Assembly (NCBI RefSeq): GCF_004209755.1
Contig: NZ_CP035913.1
Span: 2,604,001-2,668,000, forward strand
Reading direction: 5' to 3'
From: Pseudoduganella lutea
Lineage (GTDB): Bacteria > Pseudomonadota > Gammaproteobacteria > Burkholderiales > Burkholderiaceae_D
DNA length: 64,000 nucleotides
Shown here: piece by piece, positions 27,810 to 38,131 of the stretch
How the letters are laid out: every line of letters starts with the position of its first letter
How positions within the stretch are numbered: the stretch's first letter is position 1
The notes under the pieces: generated by a model
Seen by the model: the letters and a program-made list of their open reading frames with translations, nothing else
Databases searched by the model: none
What the model was told of the DNA's origin: nothing
Made by a program: the position numbers and the translations under genes

Positions 27810-28184
27810 ATGCGCCACCGCCGTATCGCCCTCGCTTCTTCCCTCCTTACCACCGTGCTGGCCGGCTGGCTCGGCATTGCCGGTGCGGCCCATGCCCAGG
27901 CCGCCGAGCTGGCGCAGATGCGCAAGGGCTATGCGGACATGTGCAAGCAGGCCGTGGCGATTCCCGCGGAATATGGGGGCGAAAGCGACCTGAAGGGGCA
28001 TGCGAAACTGGCGCCGTACTGCGATTGCGTGGCGATTCCGTGGACCGACCGGGCGGTGAAGGCGATGAACGGCGCGGCCCCGCCCTCCGCCGAACAAGTC
28101 GCCATGGACGAACTCGCTACCCGCACCAGTTGCCGGAAGAAGGTCGGCGCGCCGCCGCCGCCGGCCATCAAGCCGGTGGCTTGA
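27810..28184 (+). CDS. Small exported hypothetical protein
   Basis: A 124-residue protein, not recognised. The ATG at 27810 has a good AGGAG site. A signal peptide (about 1-30, LASSLLTTVLAGWLGIAGAAHAQA) precedes a mature part of about 95 residues with four cysteines (including CDC) and a short Pro-rich end (APPPPAIKP). It is probably periplasmic. It is the first of four accessory genes between rplC and rpsJ and diverges from the rplC operon. No function is proposed. Confidence 0.7.
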   Translation: MRHRRIALASSLLTTVLAGWLGIAGAAHAQAAELAQMRKGYADMCKQAVAIPAEYGGESDLKGHAKLAPYCDCVAIPWTDRAVKAMNGAAPPSAEQVAMDELATRTSCRKKVGAPPPPAIKPVA

Positions 28185-28271
28185 CCCGGAGCGCCCACGC
28201 CATCGCGTGGTCACGCATCGGCACAGTGCTTCGCCACGATTGAAGAGTGCCCAAGGGCGCTGTCGCGCGTT

Positions 28272-28739
28272 TCAGACAGGCTTGTTCAACATCAGCCAGA
28301 AGATGACGACCAGGGCGCTGAAGGCAGGAATGCCCAGCAGGAACCATAGCCGCTGGTAGCGCCAGTACAGCGGCGGCAAGGTGGCACCGTCGACATTGGC
28401 CCTGCGGGCGAGGTCCCGCATCTTGATCTGCAGCCACACGACAGGAAGCCAGCACACGCCGGCCAGCAGGTACAGCGCGACCGACCAGGCAATCCACGTC
28501 GAGTGCAGCGGGTAGCCGGCCAGCCAGATCATCGCGAACCCGGTGACCGGTTGAATGATCACGGCCGGGGTCGTGAAGACATAATCGGCCAGCACCGTCC
28601 GCTCGGTGACGATGCGGATCGCTCGCACGTCGCCGCTGCGGTCGGTGATCCATTTGAAGAACGCGATACCCATCCCCGTGCCGAACAGCACGGTGGAGCT
28701 GAGCACGTGGAGCAGTTTCAGCAGCATATAGAAGGACAT
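28272..28739 (-). CDS. DUF2269-family integral membrane protein
   Basis: A 155-residue protein with about four transmembrane helices (around 5-25, 50-72, 80-104 and 130-152). The pattern MSFYMLLKLLHVLSSTVLFGTGMGIAFF, with a conserved His in the first helix followed by TVLADYVFTTPAVIIQPVTG, matches the DUF2269 family of uncharacterised inner-membrane proteins. The conserved LHVLSS histidine suggests possible heme or metal contact, but this is speculative. It converges with the preceding small exported gene, which ends at 28184. Confidence 0.8.
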   Translation of the reverse strand: MSFYMLLKLLHVLSSTVLFGTGMGIAFFKWITDRSGDVRAIRIVTERTVLADYVFTTPAVIIQPVTGFAMIWLAGYPLHSTWIAWSVALYLLAGVCWLPVVWLQIKMRDLARRANVDGATLPPLYWRYQRLWFLLGIPAFSALVVIFWLMLNKPV

Positions 28740-28940
28740 GCTGCATTATGACATTTCCCGGGGTCTGGCCGCTGGCGACCGTGTAGGCGACGTCAGCTCT
28801 TCCGCATCGGGCGACCTACGTGCGCCGCTGGCGCGGTTGCTGCAGGAAGTGTCACGCAGCGGTGCGCTGCCCTACCCTTCCGGCGCCAGGATATCGACAA
28901 TTGCCACTTCTACCTGTTCCGTTCATCACTCTCGCCGACG

Positions 28941-28969
28941 AAAAAAAGCCAGCCCTTACGGGCCGGCTT
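28941..28969 (-). terminator. Intrinsic terminator of the TonB-dependent receptor gene
   Basis: On the minus strand, AAGCCGGCCC and GGGCTGGCTT arms (one G-U pair) around a 4-base loop are followed by a T run, 23 bp after the receptor stop codon. Confidence 0.88.
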
Positions 28970-28992
28970 GTCATTGCCAACTGGACGGGTAA

Positions 28993-31881
28993 TCAGAACG
29001 CGTAGCGCGCGCTGACGGTGAAGTACCGCCCGTAGTTGTTATGCAGCCCCTGGTTGTAGCCGGGGTCCGGCAGGAAGCTCGTCGTAATGCCCTCGCCCGG
29101 ATCGTAAGGCGCACGCTTGTCGAACAGGTTCTGCACGTTCACGTTCAGCGTCAGGTTCTTGAAGCCCGTGTACGTGTAGCCCAGCCCGAACGTCACCCAG
29201 CGGGCGATCTTGCAGTCCGGATAGTAATCCTCGTACAGCGGCACCGTGGCGTTGCGGTTCGGCTCGGCATCGCCTGGCTTGGCCGTGCCGTAGTGGCAGA
29301 ACGCCTGGTCGTAGACGGTGTCGGCATTGACGTAGCGCTTCAGCGAAACGGTGCCCACGTAGTTGACCGAAGCGTTCACGGCATGGTCGCCCCGGGTCCA
29401 CGTGCTGGCCAGGTTGAACTTCAGGCGCGGCAGGTCAATGCCACTCGACAGGTTCCAGTCGTAGAGGCCGGCATTGCCGCCGACCAGGTTGTGCTCGATG
29501 TCGCCGGCGTGCTGCGACAGCGAATAGTGCGTCATGTAAGTACCGTTCAGCTTGGTGCTGAGGCCGCCCCATTCACCCAGCCGCGCGCGGTGGCGCACTT
29601 CGAAGTCGATGCCGCGCACTTCGGTCGCGCCCTGGTTTTCCCATGGCAGCTTGACCATCAGCAGCGGCCCCGTGTTGGGAATCGGGTTGCCGCTGGCATC
29701 GGTGACGAAGTTGGCGGGATTCGTGTCGCGCACCACGTTCTGCGGGAAGCGGTCCTCGTTCTTGATTGCCTCGAACGCCGAGCCCTGCACCACTTCGCCT
29801 TCCTTGCGGATGCGGAAGTACTCGACCAGGAAGTCCAGGCTGCTGGTGGGCGAATAGATCAGGCCCAGCGAGTAGCTGCGCGATTTTTCCGGCACCAGGT
29901 CCGGATTGGCGCCACCGGTACCGGCGGCGGATTTCGCGCAATCGACCTCGGTCGCGCCCGGTTTCGGCGTGCGCTCGTCGGCCTCGCAGCGGCGGCGGTC
30001 GAACAGGTCGCGCAGGAAAACTTGCGAGCCGCCCGGCGTCACCTGCACCAGTGCCGGCGCGCGGAAGCCCTTGGCATAGGTGCCGCGGAAGGCCAGGCCA
30101 TCGGCCACCGTCCACTTCGCGCCCACTTTCGGCACGTAGTTCGTCTTGATGTCCGGATACTTGTCCGCGCGGCCGGCAAAGTCCAGCTCCAGGTTTTTCA
30201 GGATCGGCGTGCGCAGCTCGACAAAGGCGGATTTCACGTTGCGCTCGCCGTCGATGATCGAGTTGACCAGGCCGAAGATTTGGCCGGAGGCCAGTGCTGG
30301 CGTCGGGTCCAGCTCGATTTTCTCGCGGCGCACCTCGACACCCAGCGCCAGGCCCATGGCACCGCCCGGCAGCTGGCCGAACTGCGTGCTGGCCTTGGCA
30401 TCCCACTGCAGGATGGATGCACGGCCTGTGTTGGCCACGTCCTGCGCGATGGTCGGATCGGCGGCCAGCTGGGCCAGCGAGGTGCCCGTGTTCAGCTTGC
30501 GCAGCGTCGGCAGGTAAAGGCGGTCGTAGTAAGTGTCTTCTTTTTCGGAGCGATTCCACAGCAGGCCGGTATCCCAGGTCCAGCCGCGGAATTCGCCCTC
30601 CGCACCCACCAGCACGCGGGTGCTTTCGTTGATGACCTCGTTGCCGCCCCGCAGGTTGGCAAAACGGTAGCCGACCGACGCGCGCGCGTTGGGGAACGGA
30701 TTGTCCGGATGGCCGATCTCCAGAATGGCCTGGAACGGTTCGGCAACGCCGGTCGCCGTGAAATTGTTGGTCGAGGACTGGCCGATCGTGATCGGCGTGC
30801 CTGTGTACTGGCGCTCGGAACGGGCATACGCCACCTCGGCGAAGGCACGTGCGTTATTGCCGATCTTCAGCACGCCGCGGCTCATCACGACGGCATCCTT
30901 GCCTTCACTTTGCGCTTCCAGGAAGCGGGTCGCATCGAAGTTGCAGAACGTGCGGTCGACCCACACGCTGGTCGCCGGGAAGCCCATCTGTGTGGTGCCC
31001 ACCAGTTGCTGGGATGGGTCGCAGCTGAGCGTGGTGCGCAGCCGGTCGGCCGCGTTGGCGCGGGTGACGCCGAAATTGCGCGAACCCGGCGAGCTCTCGC
31101 GATAGAACGTGGGGTGCTGGGAGATCTGGCTGCCGTACGGGGTGGCGAAGCGGCCGTTCAGTTGCTGGTACTGTTCAAACGCGATATCGGTGGCGTCGCG
31201 CAGCGCGGTGCGATCGCGCTTCGACACGTCGGCCGTGAAGAACACGTTGTAGCCATCGGTGTCCAGGTCGCCCTTGCCCCAGGCGGCGGTGAAGCCGCGG
31301 CGGGCGAATTCGCCATCGTCGTTGGCGCTGGCGCGGGCGCCGAATTCGAGGCCCTGGTAATTGCTCTTCGTGATGAAGTTGATGACGCCACCGATGGCAT
31401 CGGAACCATACACGGCGGAGGCGCCGTCCTTGAGGATTTCCACGCGGTCGAGCGCGCTGACCGGAATACTGTTCAGGTCATACAGCGTCGAGTTGCCGTC
31501 GTTCGGGTCGGCATAGGCCGATGGCGACATGCGCCGGCCGTTCAACAGGATCAGCGTGGACGTGGACGACAGGCCACGCAGCGACGCCGTCGATACGCCA
31601 CGGGAGAACCCGCCGTCGGTACTGTCATAGTTGCTGTCCGAACCGATTGCCGGTACAAAGCGCATCAAATCCTGCACGGTCTGGGCACCCGTGTCCTTGA
31701 TGTCCTGGGCCGTGACGACCTGGACCGGGGAAGTGCCTTCCTTGTCGGCGCGCTTCAGGTTGGAACCGGTGATGTAGACAGTCTGGCTGGGCTGCGGGGC
31801 CGGCGCCTGTTGCGCCAGCACGGCCGGAACCACCAGTGTCGCAGCCACCGCCACCACACTTCGTTTCAAAATTAGCTGCAT
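28993..31881 (-). CDS. TonB-dependent outer-membrane receptor
   Basis: A 962-residue receptor: signal peptide (1-23, ending VLAQQ), plug domain (about 35-165, with TVYITGSNLKRAD, LNGRRM and RVEILKDGASAVYGSDAIGGVINFIT) and a 22-strand barrel ending with the aromatic signature FTVSARYAF. There is no N-terminal secretin/TonB signalling extension, so it is a transport-only type. Four cysteines in the extracellular-loop region (CDPSQ...FCNF and CEADE...DCAKS) may form disulfides. The substrate is unknown; this RRGxxST subclass often imports carbohydrates or peptides rather than siderophores. It lies between rpsJ and rplC. Confidence 0.92.
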   Translation of the reverse strand: MQLILKRSVVAVAATLVVPAVLAQQAPAPQPSQTVYITGSNLKRADKEGTSPVQVVTAQDIKDTGAQTVQDLMRFVPAIGSDSNYDSTDGGFSRGVSTASLRGLSSTSTLILLNGRRMSPSAYADPNDGNSTLYDLNSIPVSALDRVEILKDGASAVYGSDAIGGVINFITKSNYQGLEFGARASANDDGEFARRGFTAAWGKGDLDTDGYNVFFTADVSKRDRTALRDATDIAFEQYQQLNGRFATPYGSQISQHPTFYRESSPGSRNFGVTRANAADRLRTTLSCDPSQQLVGTTQMGFPATSVWVDRTFCNFDATRFLEAQSEGKDAVVMSRGVLKIGNNARAFAEVAYARSERQYTGTPITIGQSSTNNFTATGVAEPFQAILEIGHPDNPFPNARASVGYRFANLRGGNEVINESTRVLVGAEGEFRGWTWDTGLLWNRSEKEDTYYDRLYLPTLRKLNTGTSLAQLAADPTIAQDVANTGRASILQWDAKASTQFGQLPGGAMGLALGVEVRREKIELDPTPALASGQIFGLVNSIIDGERNVKSAFVELRTPILKNLELDFAGRADKYPDIKTNYVPKVGAKWTVADGLAFRGTYAKGFRAPALVQVTPGGSQVFLRDLFDRRRCEADERTPKPGATEVDCAKSAAGTGGANPDLVPEKSRSYSLGLIYSPTSSLDFLVEYFRIRKEGEVVQGSAFEAIKNEDRFPQNVVRDTNPANFVTDASGNPIPNTGPLLMVKLPWENQGATEVRGIDFEVRHRARLGEWGGLSTKLNGTYMTHYSLSQHAGDIEHNLVGGNAGLYDWNLSSGIDLPRLKFNLASTWTRGDHAVNASVNYVGTVSLKRYVNADTVYDQAFCHYGTAKPGDAEPNRNATVPLYEDYYPDCKIARWVTFGLGYTYTGFKNLTLNVNVQNLFDKRAPYDPGEGITTSFLPDPGYNQGLHNNYGRYFTVSARYAF

Positions 31882-32542
31882 GCGTATCGCTCCCGAATCT
31901 AATATATGAAATCGCCGTTACATCTCGTAACGATTCTTAGCAATTTCTCACACGTGATATAAAACCACAAAAATATTCTGTGGTTCTCGGAATGCAAGTC
32001 GCCATTGTGTTGTATTCGCGCTAACGCGCCGTGGGACATACTGTGCTTGAAGCTTAATTTCGAATTTTATTTAGCTCGGCAAATCGCGTTCAGAACCCTT
32101 TCGATAGCGCATTGCGGCATATCCCCGTCAGCCAGTACACAGCGATTGCTACCGCACTTGCGCGCTGCGCCAGCGTGGCGGCCAATGGGAGCTCCGACTG
32201 GAAAGGGGTGCCGTTGCAGTTCCGCCTGAAAGCCATGCGTTTGAAATTCATGAAAAAAAACGCTCCGGCATTGGCAGAGGCGCAGTCTTTCCTGCCCGAG
32301 ATAGTTGGCAAGTCGGATGAGTACAAAGTGTCGACGAGATTCCTGGAAGATTACTCGGCCACGCTCGCAGCAACGACCGGCACAGCAAGCGTTATACGGC
32401 TTCCATCGAGCGCGGGAACGTGGATTGCCGCATTCTGCAACCACCGCTATACTCGTCGTAGTTGCCGTTATTATAACTTCAAGTATGATAGCGACAACTC
32501 GGCCCGTAGTCCGCCCTACGGTATACCTGTGAGGTATCGTCC
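31882..32542. other. 661-bp intergenic region, AT-richer, no convincing gene
   Basis: The region separates two divergent genes. A hairpin AACCACA / TGTGGTT with a 9-base loop is at 31963-31985. Reading frames of about 150-180 codons exist on both strands (32112-32558 plus and 32067-32618 minus) but resemble no family I recognise and lack good ribosome sites. It could contain gene remnants. Confidence 0.4.
32462..32489 (+). promoter_or_regulatory. Candidate promoter of the PEP-CTERM gene at 32543
   Basis: TTGCCG and TATGAT hexamers with a 16-bp spacer lie about 54 bp upstream of the ATG. Confidence 0.4.
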
Positions 32543-33340
32543 ATGCACCGTACATTGACAGCTGCACTTGCCATTGCTTCTGCCGTCCTGATCGTTCCTT
32601 CCATCCATGCCGCACCACGCACCTCTGGTGCAGGGGAAATCAGTAATGTTCAATACACCCTCGTGGACTTGACGCCCGACGACGGCAATGCTTCGTATTA
32701 CCAGTTTGGGCCACGTACGACCCTTATACAAGCGTCCATTTCGGTCGGGGCCGGGAATCACGGGGACGGTAGCCAATTTGCGCCAACCTTCCCGGTCCCG
32801 GTTACCGCGGAAGGGCGATTCTTTGACTTCTACGCCCGCGCCAGTACCAATGGTCAGTTAGGTGACCTTCATTCGGCCGCGGACACCGGGGCGCTGCAAT
32901 GGCAGGGAGATTACGCCAGGGCAGCGGCTTCGCAAACCGTGAACATTTTGCTGAGCGCTCACAGCGCCTTCACCGTCAGCGGCGTCGCGAACACATGGTT
33001 GTCCACGACCGATCCTGCATATCCTGTCCTGCCCGGCAACGCGGAGACTTCTGTGAGTCTGGGTTATGCATCGGAGGACCGGCCTAGCGACATCTTTTCG
33101 CGGAACATCGTGCTGGGCACCGGGCAATCCTATGACAGCTTCAACGACACGTTCTCACTGACGGCCAGGAACGATTTCGACCACGACATCGAATTGACGC
33201 TTTACTTCAACACACTAACCAGCGTCTATTACGACGTCTCAGCCGTGCCGGAGCCGGCAACATACCTGATGTTCGGTGCCGGCCTGGCCGTACTGGCCGG
33301 TGCAATGCGTCGGCGTCAGCGCGTGCTGCCGCCTGTCTGA
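32543..33340 (+). CDS. PEP-CTERM sorting-domain protein
   Basis: A 265-residue exported protein. It has a signal peptide (about 1-23, ending IHAAP), a beta-rich body of about 210 residues, and the C-terminal sorting signal AVPEPATYLMFGAGLAVLAGAMRRRQR: the PEP motif, a hydrophobic helix and an arginine cluster. Such proteins are cleaved and anchored or released by an exosortase (XrtA type) and usually associate with extracellular polysaccharide. No exosortase gene is in the window. The function of the body is unknown. It precedes the 3' end of rpsJ in convergent orientation. Confidence 0.88.
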   Translation: MHRTLTAALAIASAVLIVPSIHAAPRTSGAGEISNVQYTLVDLTPDDGNASYYQFGPRTTLIQASISVGAGNHGDGSQFAPTFPVPVTAEGRFFDFYARASTNGQLGDLHSAADTGALQWQGDYARAAASQTVNILLSAHSAFTVSGVANTWLSTTDPAYPVLPGNAETSVSLGYASEDRPSDIFSRNIVLGTGQSYDSFNDTFSLTARNDFDHDIELTLYFNTLTSVYYDVSAVPEPATYLMFGAGLAVLAGAMRRRQRVLPPV

Positions 33341-33690
33341 CAAGGGCCTGGAGTACCGGGATGCAGCACTCGGCGCCGGCGGGCGCGCTTGGTGCCCCAT
33401 GCTACAGCATCGACAGGCTCTCGCTGCTGCCATTGGGGCCTTGGCCGGCGGCCCGTGCGGCCGGCCCAATGCGCCCGTTGCATCCCGTCGTAGTCCGAGT
33501 CACACGCGGCTGGACGGCAAGGATTTGCTGATCAAAACAAAACTGGCGCGCTGGCCAAATTTGTGCTCCGGGCGGAACGATGCAGGCCGGATCCGCGTGC
33601 GGTGCGCCCCACCAAAGAAAAACGGGCACTGCGCCAATGCGAAGTGCCCGCTCTTTACGCGGCGGCCACCGGCCACCGGGTACGAATCGA
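33341..33690. other. 350-bp region between the PEP-CTERM gene and rpsJ
   Basis: Besides the rpsJ terminator at 33616-33650 I see no gene, tRNA or repeat here. Short open frames on both strands lack coding character. Confidence 0.5.
33616..33650 (-). terminator. Intrinsic terminator of rpsJ
   Basis: On the minus strand, CGGGCACT and AGTGCCCG arms with a 12-base loop are followed by TTTTTC, 40 bp after the rpsJ stop. It ends the str-type operon before the accessory genes. Confidence 0.82.
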
Positions 33691-34008
33691 TTACTGCAGC
33701 TTGATCTCGACGTCCACGCCAGCTGGCAGGTCCAGCTTCATCAGTGCGTCAACGGTCTTGTCGGTCGGATCCACGATGTCCATCAGGCGCTGGTGGGTGC
33801 GGATTTCGAACTGGTCGCGCGAAGTCTTGTTCACGTGCGGGGAACGCAGCACGTCGAAACGCTGGATGCGGGTCGGCAGGGGAACCGGACCTTTGACAAC
33901 GGCGCCGGTGCGCTTGGCGGTGTCAACGATTTCCAGTGCGGACTGGTCGATCAGTTTGTAGTCGAAAGCCTTCAGGCGGATGCGGATCTTTTGATTCGGG
34001 GTGGACAT
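33691..34008 (-). CDS. rpsJ: 30S ribosomal protein S10 (NusE)
   Basis: A 105-residue protein that is both a 30S head component and the NusE antitermination factor linking NusB/NusG to transcription. The sequence [29 protein letters not shown] is diagnostic. Here it is the last gene after tuf and has its own terminator; its usual downstream neighbour rplC is 6.1 kb away. Confidence 0.98.
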   Translation of the reverse strand: MSTPNQKIRIRLKAFDYKLIDQSALEIVDTAKRTGAVVKGPVPLPTRIQRFDVLRSPHVNKTSRDQFEIRTHQRLMDIVDPTDKTVDALMKLDLPAGVDVEIKLQ

Positions 34009-34109
34009 GCTGATTCCTTAAAAAGAACGAACCGGCGCAGTGTACAAACACTTCTCCGGCAATATGGAAATATGCGACTCTTTACAACACTACAACGACT
34101 GCTCAACAT

Positions 34110-34149
34110 AAAAGCAGCGGGACCGGCATGATATCACGCCCGGTCCCGC
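34110..34149 (-). other. Hairpin with short T tract between tuf and rpsJ
   Basis: Ten-bp arms GCGGGACCGG and CCGGTCCCGC with a 13-base loop are followed on the minus strand by TGCTTTTAT. It is a partial terminator or mRNA-processing site that could lower rpsJ relative to tuf expression. Confidence 0.6.
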
Positions 34150-34164
34150 CGCTCAACGCAAAGC

Positions 34165-35355
34165 TTAGCCCAGAATCTTGGCTACAACACCCGCGCCGAC
34201 TGTACGGCCGCCTTCACGGATTGCAAAGCGCAGGCCTTCTTCCATGGCGATCGGGGAGATCAGCTTGACGGTGATCGACACGTTGTCGCCCGGCATGACC
34301 ATCTCTTTGTCCGCTGGCAGCTCGATCGAGCCGGTCACGTCCGTCGTACGGAAGTAGAACTGAGGGCGGTAGTTGTTGAAGAACGGGGTGTGACGACCGC
34401 CCTCATCCTTCGACAGCACGTAGATCTCGCCGGTGAAGTGGTTGTGCGGCTTGATCGAGCCCGGCTTGGCCAGAACCTGGCCACGCTGCACGTCTTCACG
34501 CTTGGTGCCGCGCAGCAGCAGGCCGACGTTGTCGCCAGCTTGACCCTGGTCCAGCAGCTTGCGGAACATTTCCACGCCGGTGCAGGTGGTCTTCACGGTG
34601 TCGATGATGCCGACGATTTCGATTTCTTCGCCAACCTTGATCACGCCACGCTCGACACGGCCGGTCACCACGGTACCGCGGCCGGAGATCGAGAACACGT
34701 CTTCCACAGGCATCAGGAAGGCGCCGTCCACAGCGCGCTCAGGCGTCGGGATGTAGGTGTCCAGTGCGTCCGCCAGGCGGATGATGCACTCTTCGCCCAT
34801 TTCGCCCGGCTGGCCTTCCAGGGCCATACGTGCCGAACCTTTGATGATCGGCAGGTCGTCGCCAGGGAACTCGTACTTCGAAAGCAGCTCGCGCACTTCC
34901 ATTTCGACCAGTTCCAGCAGTTCTGCGTCGTCGACCAGGTCGCACTTGTTCAGGAACACGATGATGTAAGGCACGCCAACCTGACGGGCCAGCAGGATGT
35001 GTTCGCGGGTCTGCGGCATCGGGCCGTCAGCTGCGGAGCACACCAGGATCGCGCCGTCCATCTGGGCAGCACCGGTGATCATGTTCTTGATGTAGTCGGC
35101 GTGGCCTGGGCAGTCAACGTGCGCGTAGTGACGGGCAGCGGTTTCGTACTCGACGTGCGCGGTGTTGATCGTGATGCCGCGTGCTTTTTCTTCCGGAGCA
35201 GCGTCGATCTGGTCGTAGGCTTTGGCTTCGCCGCCGAATTTCTTCGACAGCACCGTTGCGATTGCCGCGGTCAGCGTGGTTTTACCGTGGTCGACGTGAC
35301 CGATGGTGCCAACGTTGACGTGCGGTTTGGTCCGCTCAAACTTACCTTTTGCCAT
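34165..35355 (-). CDS. tuf: Elongation factor Tu
   Basis: A 396-residue GTPase that delivers aminoacyl-tRNA to the ribosome. GHVDHGKT (P loop, residues 19-26), DCPGHADY (G3) and NKCD (G4) are all intact, and domains 2 and 3 are full length. Residues around the elfamycin-binding area show nothing obviously unusual. Betaproteobacteria often carry a second tuf copy; only one is in this window. Confidence 0.98.
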   Translation of the reverse strand: MAKGKFERTKPHVNVGTIGHVDHGKTTLTAAIATVLSKKFGGEAKAYDQIDAAPEEKARGITINTAHVEYETAARHYAHVDCPGHADYIKNMITGAAQMDGAILVCSAADGPMPQTREHILLARQVGVPYIIVFLNKCDLVDDAELLELVEMEVRELLSKYEFPGDDLPIIKGSARMALEGQPGEMGEECIIRLADALDTYIPTPERAVDGAFLMPVEDVFSISGRGTVVTGRVERGVIKVGEEIEIVGIIDTVKTTCTGVEMFRKLLDQGQAGDNVGLLLRGTKREDVQRGQVLAKPGSIKPHNHFTGEIYVLSKDEGGRHTPFFNNYRPQFYFRTTDVTGSIELPADKEMVMPGDNVSITVKLISPIAMEEGLRFAIREGGRTVGAGVVAKILG

Positions 35356-35391
35356 TTTATTTCTTCCTTAGAACTATGATTTAAGGTTGTC

Positions 35392-35414
35392 CGGCCGGGG
35401 TTTTGCCCCGGCCG
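35392..35414 (-). other. GC hairpin between fusA and tuf
   Basis: Nine-bp arms CGGCCGGGG and CCCCGGCCG with a 5-base loop lie 17 bp after the fusA stop. There is no T tract. Confidence 0.6.
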
Positions 35415-35431
35415 ATAAACGCTATTCTGAT

Positions 35432-37537
35432 TTATTTCGCTTTTGCGGTCACGATTGCGTCGATAACGTGCTTCGGCGCTTCGGAGTAGTGCTTGAATTC
35501 CATCGTGTACGTTGCACGGCCTTGCGTTGCGGAACGCAGCGAGGTCGAGTAACCGAACATTTCGGACAGCGGAACTTCGGCCTTGATGATCTTGCCGCCG
35601 CCGCCCGGGATTTCGTCCATGCCCTGCACCATGCCGCGACGGGACGACAGGTCGCCCATCACGTTACCGGCGTAGTCTTCCGGCGTTTCCACTTCCACGG
35701 CCATCATCGGCTCGAGGATGACCGGCGATGCCTTGCGGCAGCCGTCCTTGAACGCCATCGAACCGGCCATGCGGAACGCGTTTTCGTTCGAGTCCACGTC
35801 GTGGTAGGAACCGAACGTGACGGTCACTTTCACGTCGACGACCGGGTAGCCGGCCAGCACGCCCGAGTTCAGCGTTTCGCGCACGCCTTTTTCCACCGCA
35901 GGGATGTATTCGCGAGGAATCACACCGCCCTTGATGGCGTCGACGAACTCGAAGCCCTTGCCCGGCTCTTGCGGTTCGATCGTCAGCACGGCGTGGCCGT
36001 ACTGGCCGCGACCACCGGACTGCTTGACGAACTTGCCTTCCACGTCGGTGACGGCCTTGCGGATCGTCTCGCGGTAAGCAACCTGCGGCTTGCCGACGGT
36101 GGCTTCCACGCCGAATTCGCGCTTCATGCGGTCGACGATAATTTCCAGGTGCAGCTCGCCCATGCCGCCGATGATGGTCTGGCCGGATTCTTCGTCGGTC
36201 TTCACGCGGAACGACGGATCTTCCTGTGCCAGGCGGTTCAGCGCCAGGCCCATTTTTTCCTGGTCGGACTTGGTCTTCGGCTCGACGGCCTGCTGGATCA
36301 CCGGCTCAGGGAAGACCATGCGTTCCAGGATGATCACCGCGGTCGGATCGCACAGCGTTTCGCCGGTCGTCACGTCTTTCAGGCCCACGGCAGCGGCGAT
36401 GTCGCCGGCGCGCACTTCCTTGATTTCTTCACGCTGGTTGGCGTGCATCTGCAGGATGCGGCCCAGGCGTTCCTTGCGGTTCTTCACCGAGTTCAGCACG
36501 GTGTCGCCGGAGTTCACGGCACCGGAGTACACGCGGAAGAACGCCAGCTGGCCGACGAACGGGTCGGTCATGATCTTGAATGCCAGCGCGGAGAACTTCT
36601 CTTCGTCCGAAGCGGTACGGGTGACAGGCTGCTCGTCGTCGTCGGTGCCGCCGACCGGTGGGATGTCCACTGGCGATGGCAGGTATTCGATGACGGCGTC
36701 CAGCATGGCCTGCACGCCCTTGTTCTTGAACGCGGTGCCGCACATCATCGGCACGATTTCCGAAGCGATCGTACGGGCGCGCAGCGCCTGCTTGATCTCG
36801 GCTTCCGTCAGGTCGCCTTCTTCCAGGTACTTGTTCATCAGCTCTTCGCTGGACTCAGCGGCCGCTTCGACCATCTTTTCGCGCCACTCGTTGGCGGTAG
36901 CTTGCAGTTCGGCCGGAATATCCTTGTAGTCGAACTTCATGCCTTGGGATGCTTCATCCCAGATGATCGCCTTCATCTTGACCAGGTCGACCACGCCGGC
37001 GAACGAATCTTCAGCGCCGATAGGGATCTGGATCGGCACCGGGTTTGCCTTCAGGCGAGCGCGCATCTGCTCGTAGACCTTGAAGAAGTTGGCACCGGTA
37101 CGGTCCATCTTGTTGACGAAGGCCAGACGCGGCACTTTGTACTTGTTCGCCTGACGCCACACGGTTTCCGACTGCGGCTGCACGCCACCGACTGCGCAGT
37201 AGACCATGCAGGCGCCGTCCAGCACGCGCATCGAACGTTCCACTTCGATCGTGAAGTCGACGTGGCCCGGGGTATCGATGATGTTGATGTGGTGCGGCTG
37301 GAAGTTGCCGGCCATGCCTTTCCAGAAGCAGGTCGTGGCCGCGGACGTGATCGTGATGCCGCGCTCTTGTTCCTGCTCCATCCAGTCCATGGTTGCTGCG
37401 CCGTCGTGCACTTCACCAATCTTGTGGTTCACGCCGGTGTAGAACAGCACGCGCTCGGTCGTGGTCGTCTTGCCGGCGTCGATGTGAGCGGAAATACCGA
37501 TATTGCGGTAGCGCTCGATGGGGGTCTTGCGGGCCAT
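35432..37537 (-). CDS. fusA: Elongation factor G
   Basis: A 701-residue GTPase that drives translocation and, with RRF, ribosome recycling. AHIDAGKT (about 17-24), DTPGHVDF and NKMD motifs are present; domains II-V are full length, with the domain IV stretch [18 protein letters not shown]. It follows rpsG in the str operon. Confidence 0.98.
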   Translation of the reverse strand: MARKTPIERYRNIGISAHIDAGKTTTTERVLFYTGVNHKIGEVHDGAATMDWMEQEQERGITITSAATTCFWKGMAGNFQPHHINIIDTPGHVDFTIEVERSMRVLDGACMVYCAVGGVQPQSETVWRQANKYKVPRLAFVNKMDRTGANFFKVYEQMRARLKANPVPIQIPIGAEDSFAGVVDLVKMKAIIWDEASQGMKFDYKDIPAELQATANEWREKMVEAAAESSEELMNKYLEEGDLTEAEIKQALRARTIASEIVPMMCGTAFKNKGVQAMLDAVIEYLPSPVDIPPVGGTDDDEQPVTRTASDEEKFSALAFKIMTDPFVGQLAFFRVYSGAVNSGDTVLNSVKNRKERLGRILQMHANQREEIKEVRAGDIAAAVGLKDVTTGETLCDPTAVIILERMVFPEPVIQQAVEPKTKSDQEKMGLALNRLAQEDPSFRVKTDEESGQTIIGGMGELHLEIIVDRMKREFGVEATVGKPQVAYRETIRKAVTDVEGKFVKQSGGRGQYGHAVLTIEPQEPGKGFEFVDAIKGGVIPREYIPAVEKGVRETLNSGVLAGYPVVDVKVTVTFGSYHDVDSNENAFRMAGSMAFKDGCRKASPVILEPMMAVEVETPEDYAGNVMGDLSSRRGMVQGMDEIPGGGGKIIKAEVPLSEMFGYSTSLRSATQGRATYTMEFKHYSEAPKHVIDAIVTAKAK

Positions 37538-37612
37538 AATGAGATCCTAAATCTTTGAATGGACAAAACCGAGCAACATTTTTGAATCAAAAATGCGCCC
37601 GGCTTGAACAAA

Positions 37613-37629
37613 GGCCGGTCTTGCCGGCC
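37613..37629 (-). other. GC hairpin between rpsG and fusA
   Basis: GGCCGG and CCGGCC arms with a 5-base loop lie 7 bp after the rpsG stop; the minus strand continues with TTTG only, so it is not a strong terminator. Confidence 0.5.
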
Positions 37630-37636
37630 GGAGTGT

Positions 37637-38107
37637 TTAGAAGCGGAAGTGCGAGAACGCCTTGTTCGCTTCAGCCATACGGTGCACTTCGTCACGACGC
37701 TTCATTGCGCCGCCGCGACCTTCCGCAGCTTCCAGCAGCTCGCCACCGAGGCGTTGCGGCATGGATTTTTCGCTGCGCTTGTTTGCAGCTTCACGCAGCC
37801 AACGCATGGACAGGGCCAGGCGGCGCACTGGGCGCACTTCAACCGGCACCTGGTAGTTGGCACCGCCGACACGGCGGGACTTCACTTCAACCATCGGCTT
37901 GGCGTTGTTGATTGCTGCGGTGAACACTTCCAGCGGATCCTTGCCGGATTTTTGCTGGATATGGTCGAATGCACCGTAGATGATGTTTTCTGCGACCGAC
38001 TTCTTGCCGGACAGCATCAGAACATTGACGAATTTGGCGACTTCGGTGTTGCCGAACTTTGGATCCGGCAGAATTTCGCGCTTGGGTACTTCACGACGAC
38101 GTGGCAT
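37637..38107 (-). CDS. rpsG: 30S ribosomal protein S7
   Basis: A 156-residue primary binder of the 16S 3' domain; in E. coli it represses the str operon at the rpsL-rpsG spacer. [19 protein letters not shown] and the [17 protein letters not shown] helix are diagnostic. The 134-bp spacer before it contains two hairpins that could serve a similar control. Confidence 0.98.
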   Translation of the reverse strand: MPRRREVPKREILPDPKFGNTEVAKFVNVLMLSGKKSVAENIIYGAFDHIQQKSGKDPLEVFTAAINNAKPMVEVKSRRVGGANYQVPVEVRPVRRLALSMRWLREAANKRSEKSMPQRLGGELLEAAEGRGGAMKRRDEVHRMAEANKAFSHFRF

Positions 38108-38131
38108 GTCTATTCCTTCCTGTCTTCAGTT

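Noticed and set aside
29041..31875. A 944-codon plus-strand frame opposite the TonB-dependent receptor
   Set aside because: Arg/Ala/Val-rich shadow of the receptor; no start site, signal peptide or known motif.
32067..32618. Overlapping frames on both strands between the TonB receptor and a PEP-CTERM gene
   Set aside because: Neither resembles a known family or has a convincing ribosome site; kept only as an unexplained intergenic region.
27810..33340. The rpsJ-rplC insertion as a recent mobile island
   Set aside because: No transposase, integrase, tRNA or terminal repeats at either edge, and base composition is broadly similar to the surroundings; older rearrangement is more likely.
35387..37558. 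A 723-codon plus-strand frame opposite fusA
   Set aside because: His/Asp/Val-rich shadow of the highly conserved EF-G gene.
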